From Takakia lepidozioides (taxonomy: Eukaryota; Streptophyta; Takakiopsida; Takakiales; Takakiaceae): a stretch of DNA of 64,000 nucleotides. Each line of letters begins with the position of its first letter. Positions within the stretch are counted from its first letter, which is position 1. The notes beneath the pieces were generated by a model. The model searched no databases. It was not told the DNA's origin and worked only from the letters and a program-made list of their open reading frames with translations. Positions 42,211-52,892 of the stretch are shown piece by piece. The stretch covers positions 11,904,001 to 11,968,000 of the forward strand of contig CM060734.1 of assembly GCA_030704615.1 (NCBI GenBank), given 5' to 3'. Made by a program: the position numbers and the translations under genes.

Positions 42211-42274
42211 GCAGGTGTTGCAGCCTCATCAATGAGCATTCAAGGGTTCAGCTAGCAACCAAATTGATTGCTTC

Positions 42275-42276
<2 letters not shown>

Positions 42277-42308
<32 letters not shown>
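42277..42308. repeat. poly-A tract (32 nt)
   Basis: An uninterrupted A-run after CTTCGC. It may be the tail of a plus-strand retroposon, but nothing recognisable lies upstream. Confidence 0.7.
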
Positions 42309-42311
<3 letters not shown>

Positions 42312-42460
42312 ACCAGTAAAGGAGTTGAAGATCCAGCCGCACTTGCGCATGAAAAGCCTGGTAATCAGGCCTGGATTTCAGATGCCAGGCTGCCTTCAAT
42401 GTGCAGGTCCAGAAGCATCAAAACACCCTGGATTCATTCAATTCCAGCCACATTTCCAGT

Positions 42461-43100
42461 GTGAAGACATAGTCGCCAATGCACATGGCAATTAGGATTG
42501 GAATCAGGCTGCAAAGTCTTCATAAGGCCTCACCATAAGCATCAAATGCTTCAGATTCCTGCAGTAAAAGCACTTAGCAGCCCCCATTCACACCAGCAGA
42601 AGCTCATGCAATCAGGTGTGAAGACATAGCCGCCAATGCACATGCCGAGACCAGCGATTAGGCCTGGAATCAGGCTCAAATGCTTCAGATTCCTGCAGTA
42701 AAAGCACCTAGCAGCCACCATTCACACTAGCAGAAGCTCATGCAATCAGGTATGAAGACATAGCCGCCAACGTACATGCCGAGACCAGCAATTAAGTCTG
42801 GAATTCTGCTGCCAGACTGCAAAGCCCTCATCACGCCTCTCCATAAGCACCAAATGCCTTGGATTTATGTAGTATAAGCACCTAGCTGCCATCATTCATA
42901 CCAGCAGAAGCTCATGCGATCCAGTAGCTCAGGTATGAAGGCATAGCCGCCAAAGCACATGTTGAGACCATCAATTAAACCTGGAATTCAGCTGCCAGGC
43001 TGCAAAGCCTTCATTACGCTTCTCCATAAGCATCAAACGCCATGAATTCATGCAGCAGGAGCACTTAGCCGTCACCATTCACTCCAGCACAAGCTTAAGC
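42461..43100. repeat. degenerate tandem repeat of 130-190 bp units
   Basis: The block (G/A)TGAAG(A/G)CATAG(C/T)CGCCAA recurs at 42461, 42618, 42752 and 42935, each followed by ACATG..GAGACC and a CAGCAGAAGCTCATGC-like block. Unit length varies because of internal deletions. Confidence 0.75.
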
Positions 43101-43149
43101 ACGGGCTTCGTGTTTTTTCTTAGGTTTAGCAAAGTGATAAGGGCTCACT

Positions 43150-43408
43150 CCACGCGATTTTCATCCAGTGTGGATGAAATCTTGTATAACTGATAACATT
43201 AATAGGCATTCATCTATGATGTCATCCAGTATGGATGTCATTCGTCCAAGATAAAAACCTAGGTACAGCATTCATCCAGTATGGATTAAGCAAAAAAATA
43301 GATCAAGGATTAAGTTGAATCATACCAATTTCAAACCACATAGGCTTAAGAAAAAATGATTAGATCCCGATCCGATAGCTGGAGAGAGGGAGAGAGAGGG
43401 AGAGAGGG
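43150..43408. repeat. GGATG/CATCC repeats and partial hairpin module 4
   Basis: TTTCATCCAGTGTGGATGAAA and relatives lie at 43150-43290. GATCCGATAGCTGG followed by GAGAGGGAGAGAGAGGGAG at ~43379 is nearly identical to 29401-29430. Confidence 0.65.
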
Positions 43409-43429
43409 GGGCCTCCTGCTAGCGACGCT

Positions 43430-43895
43430 CGGCCGTCGATGCCCTCCACTAACGGCATTGGAGGGGGCGACGGCTCGGCGTTGCACCAATTTTTTTTTCT
43501 AAATTGCCCGGGCGTCGCATCCTAAAAACAAAAAACACGTGGCGTACGCCGGATGGTAGAATAAGCGACGCCGCTGCGTCGCGACTAGCGACTCCTGGGC
43601 GTGGCAAAGAAAAAGAAAAAACCGTCGCCGCTAGAGTCGGGCGTTGCGACGCTCGGCCGTAGGTTTCCGCAACGTGCTAGCGTCGCTTTCCAGATTTTCA
43701 ATTTTTTTTTAAAAACACGTGGCGCAGGCAGGTTGTTGGGATCCGCGACGCCGCGGCTAGCGACCCCCGGACTAAAAAAACCCGTCGCAGGGGGGGTTGG
43801 GCGTTGCTACCTACATTGGTAATTGCGACACCCGGCCGTCGCTGCTTGCGACCCCCGCCCAAAAACCCGTCGCCAACACCGACGCCCTGCCGTCG
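43430..43895. repeat. GCGACG/CGTCGC-rich block
   Basis: About twenty GCGACG, CGTCGC and close variants alternate with short A-rich spacers and repeated AAAACACGTGGCG. It resembles the terminal region at 41215-41442 and ends where the copia F coding sequence begins. Confidence 0.65.
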
Positions 43896-43897
43896 CA

Positions 43898-45914
43898 AAT
43901 AGATGAACGTGGAGGCCCATCGAAGAAAAGCGATGTGTGCCACAAGTGTGGTAAGACTGGTCACTGGGCCCGAGATTGCAATGTCCGTGAAGGAGGTCAT
44001 CTTGGTAACCAACATGCCCACCTGCTATCCGGTAATGAAGAAAGAGAGCTAGCAAGAGATGAGGTTGCAGAAGAACTAGTTGTAGAGGACGTATTCGACG
44101 ATGCTATTGCAGCCTTGTCTGTAGATGCCTCCTGGATTGTGGACTCCGGAGCTTCTAAGCATGTAACTGGCAATTCTAGCTGATAGAGCATGTCAAGCCC
44201 ACAACCAAGTCCTACAATGTCAGCACTGCTGGAAGACAGTCACTTAAAGTCCAAGGAACTGGCAATGTAAGCCTTCGTGGCAAGACTGGAGAAATGAAGC
44301 AGTTCCCTGATGCTCTCTACGTCCCTGGTCTGACCAAGAACTTGCTATCAGTAGGCACCTTGGTAGATAAAAATCTCATTGCTATCTTCGACACTCAGAA
44401 GTTCTTGCTTCTAACAAAAGAGAAAAATCCTAAGATAGTAGCCAGAGGATCTAGGAATGTTAAAACTCTGTATTCATTGGATCGAGTTAAGAGACTTCCA
44501 GATAAAGAAATCCATCTATCTGAGGTGAAAACTGCAGAGAGAAAAGTTGATCTGCATCTATGGCACAAACGGCTCGGCCATCTCAACTATCCCAGTCTGC
44601 ATCATCTCTCGTCCAAGAACGTGGCGAAGGGCATTCCATATATTCCACTCATATCATGCATATGCGAAGGTTGCCAATTCGGGAAACAATGTAGGGAACA
44701 ATTCCCGAAGAAAAGTGAGAAGAGAGCCTCACAACCCCTGGAGCTGATCCACTCAGACATTCCCTCTAGCCACCACATCCATGGGAGGGGCTCGCTATTT
44801 TCTCACGTTTACCGACGACTTCTCTCGAAAAACGTGGATTTTTTTTCTTGGCAAGAAAAAGCGAAGCTCTCAACATGTTCCGATAGTTCAAAGCCCATAC
44901 GGAGCAGGAAACTGGCCTAAAATTGGTGCTTTGCGCATGGATCGAGGGAGAGAGTATCTATCCAAGGAATTGGAGCATTTCTGCAAAGAGGCAGGCATTC
45001 AATGTCAACTCACCCAAGCTCGTACACCCCAACAGAATGGAGTAGCTGAGCGGAAGAATATGACTCTTTTGGATCGAGCAAGGAGCATGGTGCTGTCGAC
45101 ATTAGTCACCAAGAACCTCTGGGCAAAGGTTATCAATAGAGCCAACTTCCTGGTAAACATATCTCCCACTAAATCCAACTCTGGTATCACTCCAGAGGAG
45201 AAATATTCGGGAGTAGTACTTTTTGTCCTTTCTTCGGGTTGTTGGTTGTGATGCATATGTTCACATTCCAAAAGAGGAGAGGGGCAAGATGGAAGCAAAA
45301 AAATAAAAATGCATCTTCGTGGGCATGCATTCCAAGGCATATAGGTGCTTTGATCCCAAGAATAGAACAATTGTGATATCAAGGGACATTGTTTTTTATG
45401 AAGACTCTCCAGGGACGACAGGCCAACCGAGGAACATAGGGGAAGAACCAAGGCCACCTAACGCTCAGACCTTCGGAAATCTGGCCCCGATACCACCTGT
45501 AGAAATTGCTCAGGAAACAGAAGCACCTCAAGCAGAAGAAGCACCTGAAGCAGATTCTCCTTATCAACCACCAATCCAACATACCATCATCATGCATGAT
45601 CCATTCATGGAAGGAGTTAGCGGAGGAAATGATATCTCATGTCCCACACTGCCGACAATCCCACGAGACATCCCTATATCTGCAATCGATCCTGCATCTC
45701 AAGGGCCAAGACAATTGATGCGAGAAATGCGACCTCCAAGCTGGCATAAGGATTACGATGTTCCCCCAATCAGGAAAGGAACTGATGCATCAGTTGATGC
45801 AGTGTTAGCTCATGAGGAATTAATCAATTTTCATCAGACTGCCAGGGATCCAACCTGGATTGCAGCTATGAACAAAGAGATGGACAACATTTCAAAGAAC
45901 AACACATGGGATCT
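43898..45914 (+). pseudogene. copia F gag end, protease and integrase
   Basis: The order is copia: zinc knuckle CHKCGKTGHWARDC (~43935), protease WIVDSGASKHVTGNSS (~44130), integrase zinc region WHKRLGHLNYPSLH with CEGCQFGKQCREQ, catalytic core YFLTFTDDFSRKTWIF, DRGREYLSKELEHF and TPQQNGVAERKNM, then the linker YRCFDPKNRTIVISRD. A stop follows the protease (44181) and frame changes occur near 44750, 44870, 45225 and 45310. It ends at NTWDL where E is inserted. Confidence 0.92.
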
Positions 45915-46640
45915 TGTCGCGGCCCTTTGCCTTGAGGGCAGGGGGTCGGGACACATGAGGGGCTGCCCCTGTGGTGGGGGCAGCGGCAGCGATAGGTATG
46001 GGGGGCTGAAGCACCCTTGAGTGCCCAAGGCACTCAAGGAGGCGGAGGCGCTCACTAGGTGGAGCCCCGCACACCGGGTTGCGGTGGGGGTGGCTCCACA
46101 AGGGGTGGTGGTAGCTTAGCGGGACTTAGTGGGGGTGGCATATGACTCACCATGGGGGCGGAGACCTCATGGTGGGAGTCGTGGGGAGTCTTGGGACTCA
46201 TCACGGTCCATAAGGGCCGTGGTGAGTGGGCCAAGACTCACCGCGACTCATCACCGGGAGCCGAGGGTCTTCGTGGTGGTTCGCCATAAAATGGCATGGC
46301 TGGTTGTGGAACCCCCGCGGACAGCTACAGAAGTATATATAGGGAGTAGTAACCCCGAGAACGGTGCAAGCCCGTTGGTGACCAAAAGCTAGTGAGTAAG
46401 CGAGCGAGCCGGAAAGCAACCAAAGAGTGGGGAGCTGTTCCGGACTGCCAACTACCAAAGGGAATTCCCTGGTTCCAAATCGGTGGAGGGTTCCTTGGGA
46501 GAACAAAGGGGGGACCGTTATGCCCCGGTGAGCAGCCGAAGCTCCAAGTTGGCCGGCGGCCAGGTTGGGAGTCAGGCGCGCGCAAGTAAGCGAGTAACTA
46601 TGACTTGAGGGGGGAGCTTACCGAAGTGAGGTGCGCGACA
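45915..46640 (+). repeat. 5' LTR of chromovirus E
   Basis: It starts TGTCGCG and ends CGCGACA (726 bp), with a TATA motif at 46334-46342. It is highly similar to the D LTRs. Confidence 0.95.
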
Positions 46641-46642
46641 CT

Positions 46643-46654
46643 TGGTATCAGAGC
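46643..46654 (+). other. primer binding site of element E (tRNA-iMet)
   Basis: TGGTATCAGAGC lies 2 nt after the 5' LTR, as in element D. Confidence 0.9.
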
Positions 46655-46695
46655 TTAGAGTTCAGTACGCGATCGTCCTTGGGATTGGCCTCATC

Positions 46696-47526
46696 ATGGG
46701 GTCGGGCAAGCCGAAGCGAAAGCGGAACGGCCCAAAAGATGATGATCCTGGTGAGCCCGATGGGGGCGACGTGTCACCGAGGCGGCCGTTTGAGGAAGCG
46801 ATGCATGTTTCCGAAAACGAGGCCGCTCAAGAGCGGGAGGAATCCGAGGAGTCGGAGCCCGAGGAATCATTGAGAGCTCCGACAAACCAAGAGATGCCTC
46901 CCGTGCCGGCAGCCTTTTGGGAAGGGTTGTTGGCGCAGTTTGGCGGGACGTTGAAAGACGTGTTGAAGGCGGCTAATGCCACTTCCACTAAGGCAAAGTT
47001 TAAGGTGAAGCCTAAGGAACCCGACACCTTCGAGGGCGTCCGAAATCGGAAGGCACTCAACACCTGGTTCCTGGAGCTAGAGCAGTACTTCCGGGCGGCC
47101 AAGTTGAGTGACGAGGATCGGGTGGAAGTGGCTCCCACCTATTTGAGGGGCTATGCTCAACAATGGTGGCAGAAACGTCTTCACGACCGAGGTCCAAGCC
47201 CGGAAACCTTGAACTGGAGTGGGTTCAAGGAATTGATGAAGAGACAGTTTGTGCCCCTCAACGCGTCCTGGCTTGCCCGGGACAAGATGAGGAATTTGAA
47301 GCAAACAGATGACATTCGGGGGTATGTCCAGGCTTTCAATGTGCTGTTGCTCGAAGTCGCGGACATGGCAGAACCAGAAATGGTCTTCAACTTTGTGGCG
47401 GGACTGGCCCCATGGGCCAGGCGGAAGTTGGAGGAGAAGCCACCCAAGACTTTGAACGAGGCAATTGAGAGGGCTGAATGTTTCTCGGATGTCCCTAGGG
47501 GTGAGAGACAAGCCGTACGGAGCTGA
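46696..47526 (+). pseudogene. gag of chromovirus E, frameshifted near its end
   Basis: The ATG at 46696 (MGSGKPKRKRNGPKDDD) is the first in frame after the PBS; a longer open frame upstream has only a TTG. The capsid core includes FKVKPKEPDTFEG, YAQQWWQKRL and LAPWARRKLEEKPP. One G is missing near 47513 relative to element D, giving an early stop at 47524-47526. The zinc knuckle [14 protein letters not shown] (47715) continues in the next frame with pol; the second C of a normal CCHC is Y here. Confidence 0.92.
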
Positions 47527-50500
47527 ACCAGAAGAAGACCCGGCGGGAAGGTGACTCCTTCCGACCGGAAAAGAAGTGGGATAGGCCACGCGGCGGCAAT
47601 GGCACGTGGAAATCGAAGGGAGGGCCTTCACACGTCAAGGCGGCACCTGGTGCTTCGAAAGGAAAAGCGGGTGGAGCGGCTTATGGCGGACAGAAGGCGA
47701 CCTTTGATGGAGTGTGTTTCAATTACGGGGAGCCCGGGCACATGGCCAAGAAGTGCACGAAACCTCGACAATTGAACATGACTCGGGCAACCACGGAGCT
47801 GTCGGAAGATACCATCAGTCGCTTGGTGGAAGCGATGGTCGCCAGGACTTGCAAGGTAGGCAACTATTCTTGTGAGTTGTATCAGGAAACTGGCGCCCTG
47901 CGTAAAGGGAGTCAGTTATTGTTCGTAGATGGGATAATATCCGGAACTAACGTGTCGTTGTTGGTAGACACAGGAGCGTCGTACTCCTTCATGACGCCGG
48001 CGGCGGCGCGAAAGTTGGGACTCCCGACAAGTGACGTGGGGGCCTCTATTGAGGTGCGTTCTGCAAAAGGAGAACCGCAATTGGCGACAAGGTTGGCGTT
48101 TAATGTTCCTCTTCAACTGGGGAGTTGGGAGGGACGTGAGAACTTCACCATCTGCGAGATCGATGGAGTGGATCTCATTTTGGGGATGACCTTTTTGAGC
48201 AAATCCGGAGCGGTCATAGATGGCCGCAAGAGAGTAGTCACACTGCCATGTGGGAATGGTGGCGAGGTCTTACGAGTGTCGGAAACGCCCAAATCCGTGG
48301 GAGGGCGAATAAACCTTCTGTCAGCAAGGGAGTGGGCCGTGGAGGAGGCACACGAGCCCCAGTTTTTGCTTTACATTAGAGAAGTAAAGGGAGAAGGCGA
48401 TGGGGAGCCGAGCCCAGATTGGATCAAGGGGATTTTGGAGAAATACCAGGATGTGATGCCGGAGGATTTACCAAGCGGCTTGCCACCGCGAAGAGGAGTT
48501 GACCACAAGATTGAGGTGATACCGGGATCGGAACCGCCTGCCAAGGCACCCTACCGGTTGAGCCACAGGGAGTTGGTCGAGCTGAAGACTCAGCTCAAGG
48601 ATCTAATGTCAAATGGGTACATCCGGCCGAGTAAGTCACCTTACGGAGCCCCGGTGCTATTCGCAGACAAAAAGGATGGGACGCTGCGGATGTGTGTCGA
48701 TTATAGGGCTTTGAATAAGGTGACTATTAAAAACCGGTACCCTTTGCCAAGGATCGACGACCTTTTTGACCGGTTGGCAGGAGCGAAGTATTTCAGCCAG
48801 ATCGACTTGCGCTCCGGCTATCATCAAATTCGGGTGGCGGAAGGAGATGAGGAGAAGACCGCATGCAGGACAAGGTATGGTTCGTATGAGTTCTTGGTGA
48901 TGCCTTTCGGGCTCACCAATGCACCAACAACATTTAGCACGCTGATGAACAACCTTTTTCAGGAGTGGTTGGATGACTTTGTGATCGTGTACATCGACGA
49001 CATCTTAGTGTACTCGAAAACAAAGGAGGAGCACCTGGAGCACCTGAAAAGGGTGTTCCAAAAATTGCGAGAAGGGAAGCTGTATGCCAAAGCTTCAAAG
49101 TGCGAATTCGGGGTCACAAAAGTGGAGTTCCTGGGGCATGTGATTACACAGGATGGGATCAAAATGGATGACAGAAAGGTGAGGGCGATCTTGGACTGGG
49201 AGCCTCCGACTTCGGTCCCGAGAGTGCGATCATTCCTAGGACTCGCCTCCTATTACCGGAAGTATGTGAGAAATTTCGCCAAGATCGCAGGGCCGTTGTC
49301 AGACCTTCTGTGTAAATCCAAAGTCTGGGTATGGAACACCTTGTGTGGCCAAGCTTTTGCTGAATTGAAGCAGCGGATGGCGGAAGCTCCAGTCTTGAAA
49401 ATCCCGGAGTTTGATCGTCCGTTCGAGATACATACAGATGCGTCGGACTTCGCGATTGGGGGTGTACTGATGCAAGATGGACGTCCAGTGGCTTACGAAA
49501 GTAAGAAACTGAATGAATTGGAGCGACGATGGCCGACGCACGAGAAAGAGATGAAGGCGGTGGTGCACTGTCTGGAGCTTTGGCGCCACTATGTTGGTTC
49601 CAACCCAGTGAAGGTGTTCACGGATAATGTCACGGTGAAGTATTTTGCCACGCAGCCCAAGTTGTCCCCAAAACAACTTAGGTGACAAGATACTTTGGCA
49701 GTGTTCGACGTGGATATCCAGTACAAACCGGGACGAGACAACGTGGTAGCCGATGCTTTAAGTAGAAAGCAGCAGCTCTTGTTGGTGTACAAGGGCGAGA
49801 CGGCGCTCCAAAGGAAGATCCGGAAGGCTTGCCGGAAGGATGAGCTGGCAAAGTCCGTGATGCAGGACTTGAGGATGGGGGTTAAAACGCAGTTCCACTT
49901 GCAAAATGGACTGCTCCGGTATAAGCAAAAGCGTCTCTACGTGCCGAAAGGAGGGATCAGAGATAGCCTCTTGAGAGAATGCCATGATAGCCCGCTTGCG
50001 GGCCACGGCGGAGCCAAGCGCACTGCGGCACTCTTGAAGAAAGAGTATTTCTGGCCCAAACTGAGGGAGGAGGCAGAGGAGTATGTCAAGACATGCACCA
50101 CATGCCAACAAAACCGGAGCGAGTACAAAAAGCAAGCGGGGCTGTTACAACCCTTGCCGATTCCAGAGGGGACTTGGGAAAGCGTCTCGATGGATTTCAT
50201 GACTGCTATGTCGCTGTCAAAAGGATTCGATGCAATCATGGTGGTGGTGGATAGGTTCAGTAAAATGGGTCATTTCATCCCCACCAAGGAGACGGCAACG
50301 GCGCAGGAAACAGAGCGACTTTACTTCGCCCACATCTTAAAGCATCATGGAGTCCCGAAGGATATTGTCTTGGACCGCGATCCAAAGTTTACGAGTAAAT
50401 TTTGGAGGGCACTTTGGAAGAAGATGGGGACGAGGCTGAAGATGAGCACCGCCTTCCGACCTACGACCGACGGCCAAACAGAAAGAGTGAATTCCGTAGT

Positions 50501-51257
50501 GAAGCAGATCTTGCGGAATTACGTGTCGGCAGACCAAACAGACTGGGTGGAACACTTAGACGCGGCAGAGTTCTGTTATAATAACACAGAACACTCCGCA
50601 ACGGGAGTTTCCCCTTTTGTATTGGTCTATGGAAAAGCACCTCTGGTGCCGACAAGTTGGGCCGTCTAGGACGTTGAGGAACCGGCAGTAGCGGCGGTAC
50701 TAGAAGAACGCGAGCGTTTGTTGAAGCTCGTAAAGTACAACATTGCCAAAGCTAGGAAACGGTATGAAAGGCAGGCGAATCGGAAGCGGAGGGAAGTGAA
50801 GTTTGAGGCAGGCACGGAGGTCTGGTTGAACATCAAGAATTTCCGACTACCTCCGGAAGTGAGTCCGAAGTTCGTATCTCCGTATGCGGGCCCCTTTCGC
50901 ATTCGGAAGGTTATGAATGAGGATGTGTATGAATTGGAGCTGCCGGCAAACAGCAAGGTGCATCCAGTATTTCACGTCTCCCTTTTGAAGCCTTACTTCA
51001 AAGATGAAGTGCGTCCGAATCGGCATCAAGTGTTGTGTCCGCCACCTGTGCTGTTGGATCATGAAAATGAACCTGAGTACGAGGTGGAGGCAGTACTTAA
51101 GTTGAGGAGGTTCGAAAACCGAGAAACGAAGTATCTCGTCAAATGGAAGGGCTATCATCATGTGGAGACATCTTGGGTGCGTGCCTCAGAAATGGGAAAC
51201 GCATCCGAGGCGGTTGCAGTTTTCGAAGGGCGACCTCAAAAGCGGAAGAAGCATTGA
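47514..51257 (+). pseudogene. pol of chromovirus E (knuckle-PR-RT-RNase H-INT-chromodomain)
   Basis: In the frame after the gag shift come the zinc knuckle, protease [13 protein letters not shown] (~47955), RT with [11 protein letters not shown] and [13 protein letters not shown] (~48980), RNase H with [13 protein letters not shown] (~49430) and [14 protein letters not shown], integrase HDSPLAGHGGAKR (~49985), SMDFMTAMSLSKGFD and RPTTDGQTERVNS, and a chromodomain YLVKWKGYHHVETSWV (~51135). A TGG-to-TGA change stops the frame at 49683-49685 and a CAG-to-TAG change at 50667-50669; element D has W and Q there. The protein ends in basic KRKKH. The chromodomain would direct integration to marked chromatin. 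Confidence 0.94.
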
Positions 51258-52163
51258 TGGGGACATCAACCTTGGAGCGTGGGGGAGGAAATGCATGCTT
51301 AGCCCGGCTTAGCTAGCTCAAGAATCCGATTGCAAAAACTTGTATTGTACAAAAATTTGTTATAAAGGAAATGGGTTCCAAATGTTGTGTGTCCTATTTT
51401 GTTTGGAATGGTGATGCATGGTGTGGTTGGCTAGTGTGTAAAATGCATGCTAGCTTACAAAAGTGGGAGAGGTAAATTGGGTTAATCGTGTGTTTGCGCA
51501 GTGCCGAAATCGGGTGACTCCCATCCAAGGGGCAAGGAAAACATGCACCTTCTTTGGGAGTTCACGTGCTAGTGCGCACCTGGCGCGTGCGCGTACTATA
51601 ACTGCGCTACCGAGGTGGTTGTCTTGTAGTGCGGACTAACGCGGAAGCTATGTACTTCCGTTCACGTACTATAATCGTGTAGCCTCGGGACGAAGTCGTA
51701 GTGCGGCTTCAACGTGTTCCCGTACCTCAGGCCAACATTCCAAGACGGACCCAATTGTAGTGATTGGGGCGCACGGTTGGTTCAAGGTTATCTTCCTAGT
51801 CAAAAGGGGTTCGAGGTGAACCCTTACGCAAAGTGATGCCAAAAGCGGCATCAGGAGCGATCGCAAGCAATGTTGTTGCAGTAAGGCGATTCGATCCTTG
51901 GGGAGGATCATTCCTTGACCTTGAAGAAGGCCAAGAAGAGTGCACTGGGAGGAGCTTGAGAGGCTCCACCCTTGGCCGGGACTTGGAGGAAGTCGGCCGA
52001 ACTAGCTAGTGGAGAGTAGAGTCAAGTGTGGGGTTTGGTTCTTTGCCATGGGACGCCATGGTACGGAAACAAACTCCTTGATGTGGGACGCCACAACTTG
52101 GATGTTCGTTTCTACAAAATGGACAAGTCATGAGGACATCGACTCCCTGTTGGTAGGGGTGTG
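51258..52163 (+). other. non-coding 3' region of element E
   Basis: It matches 15468-16368 of element D. No ORF is seen. Repeated GTACTATAA motifs lie in GC-rich dyads at ~51590-51680. The purine run GGTAGGGG lies just before the LTR. Confidence 0.7.
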
Positions 52164-52892
52164 TGTCGCGGCCCTTTGCCTTGAGGGCAGGGGTCGGGAC
52201 ACATGAGGGGCTGCCCCTGTGGTGGGGGCAGCGGCAGTGATAGGTATGGGGGGCTGAAGCACCCTTGAGTGTCCAAGGCACTCAAGGAGGCGGAGGCGCT
52301 CACTAGGTGGAGCCCCGCACACCAGGTTGCGGTGGGGGTGGCTCCACAAGGGGTGGTGGTAGCTTAGCGGGACTTAGTGGGGGTGGCATAGGACTCACCA
52401 TGGGGGCGGAGACCTCGTGGTGGGAGTCGTGGGGAGTCTTGGGACTCATCACGGTCCATAGGGGCCGTGGTGAGTGGGCCAAGACTCACCGCGACTCATC
52501 ACCGGGAGTCGAGGGTCTTCATGGTGGTTCGCCATAAAATGGCATGGCTGGTTGTGAAACCCCCGCGGACAGCTACAGAAGTATATATATGGAGTAGTAA
52601 CCTCGAGAACGGTGCAAGCCCGTTGGTGACCAAAAACTAGTGAGTAAGCGAGCGAGCCGGAAAGCAACCAAAGAGTGGGGAGCTGTTCCGGACTACCAAC
52701 TGCCAAAGGGAATTCCCGCTGGTTCCAAATCGGTGGAGGGTTCCTTGGGAGAACAAAGGGGGGGACCGTTATGCCCCGGTGAGCAGCCGAAGCTCCAAGT
52801 TGGCCCGGCGGCCAGGTTGGGAGTCAGGCGTGCGCAAGTAAGCAAGTAACTATGACTTGAGGGGGGAGCTTACCGAAGTGAGGTGCGCGACA
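52164..52892 (+). repeat. 3' LTR of chromovirus E
   Basis: It starts TGTCGCG and ends CGCGACA (729 bp); the TATA motif lies near 52582. The target duplication GATCT follows at 52893. Confidence 0.95.

Larger units (their letters stand above)
45915..52892 (+). mobile_element. chromovirus E (Ty3 LTR retrotransposon, nearly intact)
   Basis: This 6978-bp element has LTRs of 726 and 729 bp, a tRNA-iMet PBS and a gag-pol with chromodomain. The 5-bp target duplication GATCT (45910-45914 and 52893-52897) is perfect. Only three lesions are seen in the coding frame: a 1-nt deletion near 47513, TGA at 49683 and TAG at 50667. It is clearly younger than the copia element it interrupts and less damaged than element D. 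Confidence 0.97.

Noticed and set aside
46642-46695. Extension of the chromovirus E gag upstream of 46696
   Set aside because: The open frame begins only with TTG inside the PBS; the ATG at 46696 matches the element D start.
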